64,000 nucleotides of DNA, from NCBI GenBank assembly GCA_035578175.1, contig JAQMRL010000008.1:58641541-58705540 (forward strand). Direction: 5' to 3'. This DNA comes from Catonia carolina. Its lineage: Eukaryota > Arthropoda > Insecta > Hemiptera > Achilidae. The notes beneath the pieces are model-generated. The model ran no database searches and was not told the origin of the DNA. It saw nothing but the letters and a program-made list of their open reading frames with translations. Positions 24,030-34,950 of the stretch are shown in pieces. Within the stretch, counting starts at the first letter, position 1. Every line of letters starts with the position of its first letter. The position numbers were made by a program, and so were the translations under genes.

Positions 24030-24420
24030 CATAACAAGCATGTGGAGTGTTAAATTATTTGCACTCGATCTTCTAGTTCCAGGGCTACAAAAAATAGTTA
24101 TGTTTCTGATCACACGGTCAACCAATTATATTAATGAAGTATTTAAGAGCAGAAGAGGTAGAGATGAATAGATACTAGTCAGAGTTTTCTTCTCTGAGAG
24201 TAATGAATTTCATTATACATCCAGACCCTTTGGTGAATGAAGTGAAGGTGTCATTTGCAGGGTGGGAAGTAATATACTTTTCAGATGGCCTCGCATGCTG
24301 ATAATCATATTTTTCCACTCAATGAAAAATAAACATGGTAAACCATCTCACTCCTCGTTTTACTTGGTAAAACCTCTACAGGTTCAAACCAGCCTCACGT
24401 TTGATAACCTAAACAATAAA
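24030..24420 (+). mobile_element. S390 retroposon, copy 4
   Basis: Contains the family's blocks from 'GTGGAGTGTTAAATTATTTG' to 'TTGATAACCTAAACAATAAA'. The outer start has diverged (CCATAACAAGCATGTGG) and I could not find a clear target duplication, so the ends are approximate. Confidence 0.8.
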
Positions 24421-24525
24421 AACATTTCTATATTGTGATAATCAGGAAAAACAAACAAATTGTTTTTCAGAATTATTTTGATTCTTTACTTCTATTTAAA
24501 ATTATATTAAAATTTATATGTTGCC

Positions 24526-24602
24526 AGGAAGTCCTGATTTGATTCCCGGTTAACAATCAAAGATATTTATATCTATTACTTTCACCGTCTGCATCTGAAA
24601 AC
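24526..24602 (+). mobile_element. tRNA-SINE fragment (B box and tail)
   Basis: 'CCTGATTTGATTCCCGG' is close to a tRNA T-arm/B box, and 'TTTCACCGTCTGCATCTGA' resembles the T2 tail at 6.76 kb. The A-box part is absent. Confidence 0.45.
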
Positions 24603-24609
24603 AAACAAA

Positions 24610-25005
24610 AAATGTAATCAATTAACTATTTTATAAATATATTTATACAAAGTAACAACAATTAAAAAAAGCGATGACGTTGAAAAAACACAAATGTCTT
24701 ACACTTGTGAATACCTACAAGATACTAGGAATCAAGAGAAGTGGAGGAGTTCTAGCTAACGAACCTACTTAATGGTCACAAAGGATGGATAAAACGATAG
24801 ACAATTACTTAAAAAATAAAGGTGTTAGGTAGTGGATTGTCAAGAAACACCTTGAAAATATTGGAAAATATTGCAGTAAAAAGAAAAAATATTGATCAAA
24901 TGAATAATATAAGGATAAGTACGGGATTTTAAGCCTTGTACGAAAAGCAAGAGCTTATTTGATTAAATGAATAAAAGAAAAATATCTTTCAGTGAAAGTA
25001 TGTCA
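24610..25005. other. No gene seen
   Basis: A/T-rich spacer. Weak coding-like fragments around 24700-24960 could not be assigned. Confidence 0.35.
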
Positions 25006-25009
25006 TGTA

Positions 25010-25324
25010 TGCAGGCTGCAAAAAATTTCAGTTACGAGAAAACAGCCTTTCCAAGAATTTCATCAGACATGGCGCCTTCCTCATCTTGTAGAGCATAAAA
25101 AATTTAGTAAATAAGGCGATTTAAAAAAAAACCGTAGAAGCCGTTATTGAGAAAATCGCAAAAACGTGAAAAATGACACGAATAAACTACTACTTCTGGC
25201 TGACCGATTTTGATCAAAATGTTTGTGTCGGGTACTCTAGTAGTATCTAACTTAACATTTAAGTTTCAAGTTTGTACAATGTTCCATTCTTGAGATATTT
25301 TGTTCAGACACACACACACACACA

Positions 25325-25364
<40 letters not shown>

Positions 25365-25502
25365 AATTGCTAAAACAATGTTTTTTGGGTTCACGGGGTC
25401 TGAAAACGTTCAGATCCGGTGAAAACTAGATTTCGAAAAATCGATATGAAAACAATACTTTTCTTCCTATATATGCATATAGGCAAGAGAAAGTAAAAAT
25501 AT
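25010..25502 (+). repeat. Repeat family R, 5'-truncated copy with CA microsatellite
   Basis: Begins near 'ATTTCAGTTACGAGAAAACA', contains 'CATCAGACATGGCGCC', 'GTCGGGTACTCTAGTAGTAT', an uninterrupted (CA)n tract at about 25309-25365, 'CACGGGGTCTGAAAACGT', and the constant 3' end 'CCTATATATGCATATAGGCA' plus AGAGAAAGT. Confidence 0.75.
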
Positions 25503-26808
25503 ATTTAATTTGAAAGAAAGAGGATAATTTTAGGTAAGCGATACATAAAGCAAATTTCATTAGTTTTCATCTAATGTAGCTACCTGACAAAAGCAGTAAA
25601 CTCTCATAAATATTATACAAAAGGAAAAAAATGCCAACCAATAATTAATTTCTTCACACCAAAATAAAAATTCCCCTCCTGCGAAATAATACTACTAATT
25701 GTGAGTGGTCTTAAAACGATTTGAAATGTCCTGTATCTTTCAAAAAATATTCAGCTGCTCAGATAGGAATCAAAAAATTACAAACGTTTCCTGAAAGAAG
25801 GAAATTTTCTGAGTTATGCTCAATACTGCAGTCACAAAAAAACAAAATAAGTGAATAAAACATTTACAAAACAATAAAATTAAATCTTAAATTCATTTTG
25901 AAGGTATAAAAATGCAACCTGCCTTGTAGAAGTTAATTATATTAAAACATAAGGAAGTCCTGCATCTATCAAAACGTACAAAAAGTATTCCCATGTGAAA
26001 AGAAACGAGAGAATGTTAAATTTTAATACTTATGACACATTTGAAATGATATTGGGCACAAAAAGAACTGTAATATTAATTCATTATAGTACTGTAAAAA
26101 TATTTGAATATGATTAAAGAAAAACGAGGGACAAAGTTAAAACATATATTTTAGTAGCACCGTAAGAAGCCCACATGAAAATGACAAAATCATATCATAA
26201 AATAAATTTCATTAAATTCAGTGTACTAAATTTGCATTTCACAACATATTTCCTCATTTAAATTTTAAAAAATTTAAATGCTCTATGTGTAGGTTAAAAT
26301 ACAATAATTTGATGCTAAAATATCAATGTATTATCTTTTAACTAAGTTGGTAGACCATCATAGCCTATGTCAGTTATAGGCCAACTACACATTAACTTTT
26401 AGTTTGAAAAAATATGTTAATTCCATTAAGATCTTTTATTTGAGGTCTCCTAATTAAATTTCCATAAACAAACAATGAGATAAGGATTTAATAATGCACT
26501 GTATCAAACAAAAAATTAATTAATCATTGTAACTTGAAAGAAAAAAATTAGGTTTGCATTTTTGACAGAGTGGCTTTAATTTTTTTTTTTGGTTTTTGTT
26601 TAACCCCATAACAAATGAGCCACCCCATGACCCAATCAGATGAAGATAATATGTACAATATATTTTTTATTTTGTTATTATTTTTGCACCCAGAAGACTC
26701 CAGGAGGAGAATAGGACATGTCAGTTATAACACCTGAAATACATATAACAATCACACAATATATCACTACTATCATGAAAGAAATTCTTGTACGCTATAA
26801 AAAGTTTC
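25503..26808. other. AT-rich DNA, no gene seen
   Basis: No feature recognised. Confidence 0.4.
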
Positions 26809-26811
26809 ATA

Positions 26812-26895
26812 TGAATGAGGTGTAGTCTCGTAAAAACTCAGGCCGACTGTTCCTGATATAGGGTATGGCTAATAAAACCCCAACTATCAAAGTAC
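26812..26895 (-). mobile_element. T1 SINE fragment
   Basis: Read on the minus strand, 'TTTGATAGTTGGGGTTTTAT', 'TATCAGGAACAGTCGGCCTG' and 'GAGACTACACCTCATTC' match the 3' half of the T1 SINEs at 11.2 and 54.9 kb. Confidence 0.65.
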
Positions 26896-26899
26896 TAGT

Positions 26900-27805
26900 A
26901 TTTTTATAGTATTTTGTATTTTATTACGGTACTGTACAATGAGCTGCGCAGTTTTCGTATACGATATTTTATGGGCAGTGGAAAATTTTATTTTCAGTAG
27001 AATTACCCAGAACTATATTCTTCGTTTAGAACTGCGGGTGTTGTTCGTTATTCAGACCAAGAGATCTCTGCTTCATTTTCGCTTTAGACTTTGCACAGTT
27101 GCAAAGTTCCTTGTAGCAAAGTCATAGGGTTGGGTTGGTTATCTAGTCGGTCGCGAAATTTACTACAGAATGATGCGGTTAATTCCTTTACAGTCAGAAT
27201 TTTGAAATTGACGGGGGGTTTCTATTGCTTTCGTAAAAAGGAGCGCCAGAAACCGGTCTTAAGAATTTTGACTGAAAGGCCTGGATCGACTTTAATTACT
27301 CTCTGCCGCTACTCCAAAGATATGGACAGAATAATCCAGATTGGTCTCAAAAGGGTTTTGTAAATTAACATTTTGGAAAGGAAGTACAATTTTGATCAAA
27401 AGTAGCTTCGGTTAGCGGTTCAGTTCGAAATATTTTGTACGCAGATTATACTTCCAAGTTACTTACCTGTCAAGCCATAAGCCAAAATATCATACCACTC
27501 TCGCCTGGGGGATGTAAACTTTTTCAGTACCACAAGTAGATAGTTTTGACATCGTAACGTTAACGTATCTTGTGTTAATTTATTTGGGTTTACTCTATTA
27601 TGAAGGTAAAGTACCATAAATTAAGGTAAAATTAGTATATTTAGTAAATTAGTAAAATCTTAAGCCAGTCCTGTTTAATAAAAGATGTCTCTGTGCCATC
27701 CTGGAAGCTTCTTCATCCGCGCTCTTTTCCCTTACAAGAATTCCCGTGCCGTCAGCATATGTTGCAGTTGCTGATGTGTCCAAAATAGTCATATCCGATG
27801 CTGGT
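26900..27805 (-). pseudogene. LINE-A copy, old and decayed
   Basis: This minus-strand copy of the Jockey-like element at 30 kb starts with the shared 3' end ('ATTACGGTACTGTACAATGA' on the plus strand) and runs back to a region encoding TATYADGTGILVREKSADE near 27730-27800, where the catalytic YADD has become YADG. Many indels and stops separate it from the open copy. It is 5'-truncated before the central RT domain. Confidence 0.8.
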
Positions 27806-29630
27806 TTAACTAAAATGTAGATGTTAACTTTAAAATAACTTTTCAACGTGTTTTATTAACCAAGCAAAATAACTCTTTTTGGTTTTTTAATACTAATTTG
27901 ATAAGAGCTTGTTTTATTCATCAGGAACATAACTTCAGAATGTGAAAACTAACGTACACGGTATTTAGGTATACAGATAGTTTAAATATATCTAAACAGT
28001 AATATTAGCAAAATATTTTTCAACTGGTTCAAAATAACTTTAAGCTGTAAAATTCAAGTGAAATTACAAAACTATCCATTTCGCTCATTAAATTTTCAGT
28101 GCACTAAACATTTTAAATGTTTATAATATTAATTTTTCATCTTAAAATTACAAATTAATAAATTTTATAATGTATAAAATCAGGTAGTTTTTCATTTCAA
28201 CCGTAGATATTTTAATTTCTTTATAACATTATTATTATTGGGTTAGGAGCTAAGCAACAACTACGCTAGATAATATTGTTAACAAAAATGAATTTATTTT
28301 ACAAAAACCAAAAAACTATCACAGTAATTAAATAATACGTCATTTCACTCTTTTGTAACGGTCATGTCACTATAATATAATTTTTCCGATCGCTCCCCCT
28401 TGGTGAAAATTGGTATGACAAATAAAATACTAAAGTCAATAATATAAAAGAAATAACATGAATACTTCAGTTACATTTTAATATAACGGACTTAAAAACC
28501 ACAAGGAAATTCACTAGCAGTTAAATATGTAACATATCAAAATAAAAAATTAACTTTCAACATTCAATAAATTATAAAACCCGTCAATATTTTCTGTATC
28601 AATATCTCACAAAGGTTTATCAAATAGTTCTTAGAAACGGCAAAGCCAACTGAAGGTCTCCCTTGAATAATGAATGACAAACGTGATATTCTTTTCTGCT
28701 TAGTAGATTCCTGTTCGGAGAACAGGTAAACAAAGAGACAGAACCTAAGCAAATTATTTTTAATGCGCCTTGCAAATTGTCAACAACAATAAATACAGAG
28801 TACCCCATTGAAAACGTCAAACAACAAAATGAAAACTGAAAACAAATGGCCTAAATAATATTTTTACACATCCAAAATAACGGTTAAAACATTTACGTGG
28901 CTTAAAGATACATTACGGAGTTTTTATTTTATTTTATTTACACCTTGCAATCATGTTTTAAACTACTGCTGTGGTTTTAGTTTATGATCCGTATTATAAA
29001 TATATATTTTTTGTCTTTAACTTCTGTTTTCATTTTATTATACATTACATACGTTATTTTGTTTTGCAATAAAATGTGATTATTAGAAACCTTATAATGT
29101 TTTGTAAATGGAGTTTTTAATATAATTTCGTATTGTGTTATGATAGTCGTTCATGTAGAGTGCTGTAATTGAAAATTTATAAATTGTTTGCAGTTTGATT
29201 TCTTTTTTTATTAAATATTTAAAGAATAATAATTACATTTTATATGTTTCATTTACTACCTCATTATTTTATAATGATTACAAAATTTTATGGTTGTAAA
29301 TAGAAAGTCTTATTATAAACCGTATACGAGTAGTTTACTTATGTTTCTTTTTTTAGTATCCTGGAAAATTGGGACGATCCTTTAAATGGTATAAATTTAT
29401 GAAATAGTTTTCATGATTATTTGTAATTTTATTAGTTTTTATATTAATGTGTAATTCCTGTTTGTAGAATAAAATAAAAATTATCGCTACATGGAATTCA
29501 ATATTAGAATTTAATGGAGCATTGGTTGAGACGGTATTGTCTGATAAACTGAATGTCAGGATTAAAAATTGGAAAATTTCTACGCAGTTTTGTCTTCTAT
29601 CGTATTAATTATTTAATCAACATGTAACAA
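27806..29630. other. AT-rich DNA, no gene seen
   Basis: No supported frame or repeat. Two overlapping minus-strand frames at 28.6-28.8 kb carry no domain. Confidence 0.4.
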
Positions 29631-29637
29631 ATATCGT

Positions 29638-29850
29638 CAAAAAAGGCAACCGCTTATTGGGGGTTTATTAAAAGAAGTTGTGTTAGTATAAATAATACGG
29701 ATGCTCTGAAGATTCTGTACTTTTCTTTTGTCAGATCAGTGTTGGAATTCGACTCGGTTGTGTGGGCTTTTTATTACGCTGCCCAAATCCATGCATTAGA
29801 ACAGGTCCAGATTAGATTCCTAAATTATTTGTATTTTAAAAACTACCAAG
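29638..29850 (+). pseudogene. LINE fragment, RT C-terminal (third lineage)
   Basis: The plus strand reads KKATAYWGFIKRSCVSINNT, then DALKILYFSFVRSVLEFDSV and VWAFYYAAQIHALEQVQIRF. This is the 'LGFI.R......L..LY.SLVRS.LEY.S.VW.P......+E.+Q.+FL' block that follows the RT domain in Jockey/CR1-type elements. It belongs to a family different from LINE-A to LINE-D. Both ends are truncated. Confidence 0.75.
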
Positions 29851-29894
29851 TTTATTTGTTTTCAGTACCGCACAAAACCCTACAAGATATGTTT

Positions 29895-29976
29895 CAAATT
29901 GTAGATATTTAGTTATATTGTTAATTATTTGCTTTGGCAAAAGAAAGTTGTGTGAGTGTTTCACACCCGATTTTGA
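29895..29976 (-). repeat. Repeat family R, 5'-end fragment
   Basis: 'TTTGGCAAAAGAAAGTTGTG' and 'AGTGTTTCACACC' match, in inverted orientation, the family R start at 21.95 kb and 17.8 kb. Confidence 0.55.
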
Positions 29977-29980
29977 ACTT

Positions 29981-31848
29981 TTTTTTTGTCTTGAATTTTT
30001 ATTACGGTACTGTACATTGAGCTGCACAATTTCCGTAAATAATATTTAAATGGTGGTGGGGAGTTTCGCATTAAGGAGAAGAGGTACCCAGTGGCACATT
30101 CTCCATTTGTAACTATGGGTATTATCCGTTATTTAGACCAAGAGGTCTCTACTCCATTTTCGCCTTAGACGTCGCACAGGTGGAAAGTTCCTTGTAGCTA
30201 GATCACGGGCTAGTTGGTTTGGATGGACATCTAGTCGCTCGTGAAATTTACTATACAAGGACGCGGTTAGCTCCTTCACTGTCGGAATTTTGAAATCGTC
30301 GTGGAGGGTTTTACTGCTTACATAAAAAGGAGCGCCAGAAGCAAGTCTTAAGAATTTTGATTGAAAGGCCTGGATCGACTTTAAATTACTCTCTGCCGCT
30401 ACTCCAAATAGCTGGACACCATAAGTCCAGATTGGTCTCAAAAGGGTTTTGTATGATAAAATTTTGGAGCGGAGGTTCAATTTCGATCGAGGGTTAATTA
30501 AACAATAGAGTAGCTTCTGGCGGCGGTTAAGTTCTAAACGTTTAGTACGCAGATGATGCTTCCAAGTTAGTCGTCTGTCAAGCCACAAACCAAGATACCG
30601 CACCACTCTGGCTTGGGGGATATGAACGTTATTCAGCATCACAGGTGGACAAGTTTGACGTCGTAAGGTAAACGTAACCTGTGTTGACTTAACTGGGTTC
30701 ACCTTAATACGCCAACGGGTAAGCCAGTCCTGTATTAATAAAAGATGTCGCTGTACTAACCTGGAAGCCTCATCCGCGCCCTTTTCCCGTACAAGAATTG
30801 CTGTGTCGTCAGCATACGTCGCGGTTACCGATGTGTCCAAAATAGGCATATCCGATGCAAATACGCTATATAAAAATGGGGATAGTATTGCCCCTTGGGG
30901 TACTCCGGCGTTAATTTTGTGCAGCTCAGAGTAAGCAGTACCGTGCTGGACTTCAAAGAATCTATGCTCTAAAAATGATTTTACAACCAAATAGTACGAG
31001 TCACTTAAAACACTTTTCAATTTAAATAGTAGTCCATCATGCCATACTTTGTCGAACGCGGAGCTGATATCCAAGAAAATGCCAGTGACATACTCTTTCC
31101 TTTCTAGACCCTCCGAAATGAAGTCCACAACTCGGTGTAGTTGTTGTGGCGTCGAATGTAGCGGCCGAAATCCAAATTGATGAGGTGGAATAATGTTGGC
31201 GTTTTCACATTGTATCTGCAAGCGTGGTAGTAAGAGACGTTCGAATACTTTTCCTGTCATCGGAAGGAGACTGATAGGACGGTAGGATGAAGGTAGGTAA
31301 TACGGCTTTCCGGGCTTCAAGAAAAGCTTAACTACGGCAAATTTCCATTGTCCAGGAACATACGCCACACGAAGGACTGCATTGAATAATAGCAGTAAAA
31401 AGCGTAAGCCGTTTCTCGGTAGGTGTTGCAGTATCTCAGATGTAATGAGATCAAATCCCGGCGATTTTCTCTTTGGCAGCCGTTGTACTGCCTTTTCGAC
31501 ATCATCGATCGTAAATGGTTGTGGAGGCAGTGAAAGGTGGAGAGGTGACTGCAGTTCTTCATTGACGGTTTGTATAAAATTCACGTCCTCCACATCTTCG
31601 TGTGGTTTGAATACACTGGTTAGATGAGTCGCAAAGAGAGTAGCTTTCTCGTTTTCCGTTTTCGCCCAAGTATCATCTGAATTTCTCAGTGGCAAAGAAA
31701 CACTTCGGTGTTGTAAAAACTTCTTAGATGTCCGCCATAGTGAGTCTATGCTTTCATTCATCGACGTTAAAAAAGTCTCAAAATGCTCTGCTTTTAATCT
31801 GGCTGATTTTGAACTTAACATTATTTTTGACCTCATTCGTAGGTAAGT
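29981..31848 (-). mobile_element. LINE-A retrotransposon, 5'-truncated
   Basis: The unit spans the reverse-transcriptase frame plus about 150 bp of 3' UTR ending in CAAGAC followed by A residues (minus strand). The 3' end is fixed by the copy at 62545-63164. The 5' end stops at the TA bordering the Tigger-like element at 31850. The endonuclease domain and ORF1 expected upstream are missing. Confidence 0.8.
30133..31836 (-). CDS. Reverse transcriptase of a Jockey-like non-LTR retrotransposon (567 aa, N-terminus missing)
   Basis: RNA-dependent DNA polymerase that would copy the element's RNA at the chromosomal nick. Seen, in order: KSPGFDLITSEIL at about 124, SSYRPISLLP at 183, FRPLHST at 223, DISSAFDKVWH with the first catalytic Asp at 256, GVPQGAILSP at 311, YADD at 341-344, LGLWLDRRLTW near 415, and a post-RT RPIWTYGVQLFG block near 468. 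All three palm aspartates are present and there is no internal stop. The ATG is simply the first one in a longer truncated frame: the codons before it (T-Y-L-R) remain open up to the border of the neighbouring DNA transposon. The apurinic-like endonuclease that normally precedes this domain is absent, so the copy should not move by itself. Similarity to the 62.5 kb copy suggests recent family activity. Confidence 0.9.
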   Translation of the reverse strand: MRSKIMLSSKSARLKAEHFETFLTSMNESIDSLWRTSKKFLQHRSVSLPLRNSDDTWAKTENEKATLFATHLTSVFKPHEDVEDVNFIQTVNEELQSPLHLSLPPQPFTIDDVEKAVQRLPKRKSPGFDLITSEILQHLPRNGLRFLLLLFNAVLRVAYVPGQWKFAVVKLFLKPGKPYYLPSSYRPISLLPMTGKVFERLLLPRLQIQCENANIIPPHQFGFRPLHSTPQQLHRVVDFISEGLERKEYVTGIFLDISSAFDKVWHDGLLFKLKSVLSDSYYLVVKSFLEHRFFEVQHGTAYSELHKINAGVPQGAILSPFLYSVFASDMPILDTSVTATYADDTAILVREKGADEASRLVQRHLLLIQDWLTRWRIKVNPVKSTQVTFTLRRQTCPPVMLNNVHIPQARVVRYLGLWLDRRLTWKHHLRTKRLELNRRQKLLYCLINPRSKLNLRSKILSYKTLLRPIWTYGVQLFGVAAESNLKSIQAFQSKFLRLASGAPFYVSSKTLHDDFKIPTVKELTASLYSKFHERLDVHPNQLARDLATRNFPPVRRLRRKWSRDLLV

Positions 31849-31849
31849 A

Positions 31850-33497
31850 CAGTCAAACTTCTGAAAAACGGACTCTTGCAGGAACCAAAAAATTTGTCCG
31901 CTATAAAGAAGTGTCCGCTAATGAAAAATATGTATAATACACAACTTTCTGTATTTATATTATGTATTGCGTAAATTAACGTATTAACAAGAATATATAA
32001 AATACACACTATGTACGTTTATGCATGAAAAAAAAACATTTATTTAGTACATAAGTTTGTGGTATATAGTACATGTATATAAAATTACCAAAAAAAAAAC
32101 GAATTATGCAATATAAAAAATATGCATGCTTGTACAGTACTTACAAGTAATTCAACATACCTTAAGTTTGTTTTCCAGGATTATACATAAGTTGATTACA
32201 CAATTTACGCAATACCTATAGTAATAAAATAATTTTTTGTTTTTAAGAACGAATTGCATTTGTAAGTCTTTGTGCAACATTGATTTTGTGATGTAAAAGG
32301 GGCATTGCGTTATTGTTCGTAGAATCTTGTTCTGAATCGCTTGTATACGTTTCGTGTGTGAAGGTTTAGCAGATCCCCAAAGTTGAACTCCATATGTCCA
32401 GATTGATCTTAAGACTGTCTTGTAAATTTTTAATTTGTGTGACATGTTTAATTTAAAACGTCTATCGAGTAAGCGTTTTAGTTGATAGAAGCGCGTTTTG
32501 AGTTTGTGGCGTGTATGTGTAACATGTGCGTTCCATGTAAGTTTTTATCCAAGTAGCGTGTTTGAGTAGTGTGAGGTAGCGGAATATTATTAATGTAAAC
32601 GGTTGGGCAGTTTTGTAGTCTAAGAGTAAACGTCATTTGTTGCGATTTTTTTCATTAATTTTAATTTTCAAAAGTTTAAGGCCATGACTCTATCTGGTGT
32701 AAATGGTTTTGTGCCTTTCGAGTTGCAATTACAGGATCGACATCAACCGCAAGAACTGCCTTATCATCAGCAAACATAGCCATAGTTGTATAGATACAAT
32801 TTGGTATGTCACTGGTGCTTACAGAAAACAGCCTTGGTGCAATTACGCTTCCTTGTGGTACACCAGGATTGACTTCGTACATTTCAGGAAGTTCGTCACA
32901 AATGCCATACGTAATTGATGTCGCGAAACAACTATACAAGATGATACATGACAAATTTGAACTACATGACAACCCTCTCATACAAAACATGTACACTAGG
33001 GCGATACCGGGTACTCAGCGCAGACGTTTGAAGCGCCTCTGGCCAAGAGATCTTCTTGGCCAACTGTAGGACTGTGGTGATGACTGCACGCTCCTTCAAG
33101 TAAATCAAGTTTTGGAACATTAGCTTCACATTTAGAAATTGCTATATTAATTTAATAACAAATACTAAATTTTAATTAAAAGTGTCAAAAAAAAGAACGA
33201 ATGCTATTTATAAATTTAACCACTTATGCACTCAATATTTTTAAACCCAATATTTCCACTCAATATTTTTCTGATCTGAAAATGTATTACATACACTGAA
33301 CTAACATTTTTTTGTGGACAAGTTTTGTCCGCTTTTCAGAAATGTAATTTTCAAAACCATACAAATTAACTGTCCACGTCCGTTATTAGGAAATATTTTA
33401 GTATTTTGTCTTACGGGAAAATGCCGGGACTTTTAAAATTGTCCGCTATTAGAAATTGTCTGCAATGCAAAAGTGTCCGTTAGTAGAAGTTTGACTG
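31850..33497. mobile_element. pogo/Tigger-like DNA element (Tc1/mariner superfamily), carrying a LINE-B insertion
   Basis: Inverted ends start CAGTCAAACTTCTGAAAAAC on the left and CAGTCAAACTTCTACTAACG (inverted) on the right, each bordered by TA (31848-31849 and 33498-33499). Subterminal TTGTCCGCTAT motifs occur at both ends. Without the inserted LINE-B (32255-33192 plus one duplication) the element would be only about 700 bp, with no transposase, so it is non-autonomous. The ends resemble Tigger/pogo elements from family knowledge. Confidence 0.75.
32255..33192. mobile_element. LINE-B copy with 5' inversion (twin priming)
   Basis: The segment is bounded by a 10-bp duplication AAGAACGAAT at 32245-32254 and 33193-33202. 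The right part (about 32906-33192) reads forward: protein DVAKQLYKMIHDKFE and RRRLKRLWPRDLL, then 3' UTR ending TGTCAAAAA. The left part (32255 to about 32905) is inverted and, on the minus strand, encodes NPGVPQGSVIAPRLF, MAMFADDKAVLAVD, then YKTVLRSIWTYGVQLWGSA and LHKDLQ. The inverted part stops where the forward part begins in protein order, which is the structure made by twin priming. Frameshifts are present. Confidence 0.85.
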
Positions 33498-33499
33498 TA

Positions 33500-34890
33500 T
33501 ATCAAAAATTGTGTACCTATATTAATAACTTTAGATTATACGTAATTTAGCACTATAGTAGTTTAATAAGAATATCTGAAGTAGTCCATTCCTTTTTTGT
33601 TAAAACATACGTACAAGCAACATTCTTTTTAAACTAATTAGTTAGTTATAATTTAACAACATTTTAAACATCCGTAATTTAAACACGAATATTATAAATT
33701 CATTCATTAATTAAAGGCATAAATATTAAATTGGTTATAATATTAAAATGGAAGGTGAGAAATCGAATTTAACGGAAATGCTGATGGAATGAATCGATGG
33801 ATGTGTAGAAAGATTTCCACGTGGACGTCTCATCTTATCTACCATAATAACAACAACAACAGATTGAATACAACTGGGCATAATTATTGTTAGGTGACAA
33901 TTGTGCAAAGAACGAGATAGTAAATGAGGATATAATAATAACAAAAAGAGAAGGTAATAAAAATATGTGTGAGAAAAAACGGAAGAAATAAAGACAGAAG
34001 ATGTATATAGGAGAAAGATAGAAGAGCGTTTCAAATCGCACAAGAGTGGTAAAGCTCTGTTATATACTGTAGGAATGTCCACACATTCATAACGCTCGCT
34101 TAAACGTATATCGACTTAACTGCACTAACCTCAATGTATATTCCACGCAGGTTTTGGACCCCACATTGCGTTGCGCGACTTTCTTAATACAGAAAACTCT
34201 TTACTATTTCAAAACGTAAAGTCTAGTTTCATAAAAAGTAACGATTATAAAAAAAATCTTCTTTATATATTTAATATTATTGCCTTGCTACTAATACATA
34301 GGTTTCCTTATATGAATTGTTTTACTTCAATACTTCTCAACAAGTACGACAAAGTATATCCTTACATGTTTTTGTTTATCACCCCTATAATAAGGATTTC
34401 CACTTTTAAAATATATATAAATACTTTAAAACAACACCACTTTTTGTAATAAATCAGTAAGTAAACTATATAAGATAAGTTATTCAATATAAATTTATGG
34501 TTTTTAATTATAAATGGAAAAGTTAATTGTCTTTTCTTGTAATTAACAAGATCAAATAATTAAAATTTAATTAATCTTTTAAACATACCATAAGAAATAA
34601 TAATGATGTAAAATTACTTTTGCTAGTTTTATCAGAAGAAAACACACACAGCAGAAACGGAAATTTATTGGCTACTTGGATGCAAATCAAAAATATCACT
34701 TTAAAAGAAACTTCTGATACAAACCGTTCTGAATCTATGGTAACTTTTTTGTTTTGTTTTTGTAACAGTGTATTTCTTTTGCAATCAGTTAATAAATACA
34801 ATAACTTTAAGCAAATATGAGAAAATCTGAGTAATTTCATTAGAATTAAAATATAAACTACACTCAGTAAAGTGTTTCAGTATTTTATCA
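33500..34890. other. AT-rich DNA, no gene seen
   Basis: No supported gene. The purine-rich stretch at 33.8-34.05 kb gives long antisense frames of low complexity that I do not accept as genes. Confidence 0.4.
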
Positions 34891-34894
34891 GTAG

Positions 34895-34950
34895 TGTGTC
34901 GCTATTATTATTTGTTAAGTAACATCGGTTGGGCAAGCGACTTTGTATCG
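34895..34950 (+). repeat. Inverted-repeat arm (partner at 39447-39500)
   Basis: 'TATTATTATTTGTTAAGTAA' followed by CATCGGTTGGGCAAGCGACT occurs here and in reverse complement at 39.45-39.50 kb, with only a few mismatches over about 54 bp. Confidence 0.7.

Noticed and set aside
33735..34082. 115-codon minus-strand frame and an overlapping 68-codon one
   Set aside because: Both come from a purine-rich low-complexity stretch, with no domain and hydrophobic low-complexity translation.
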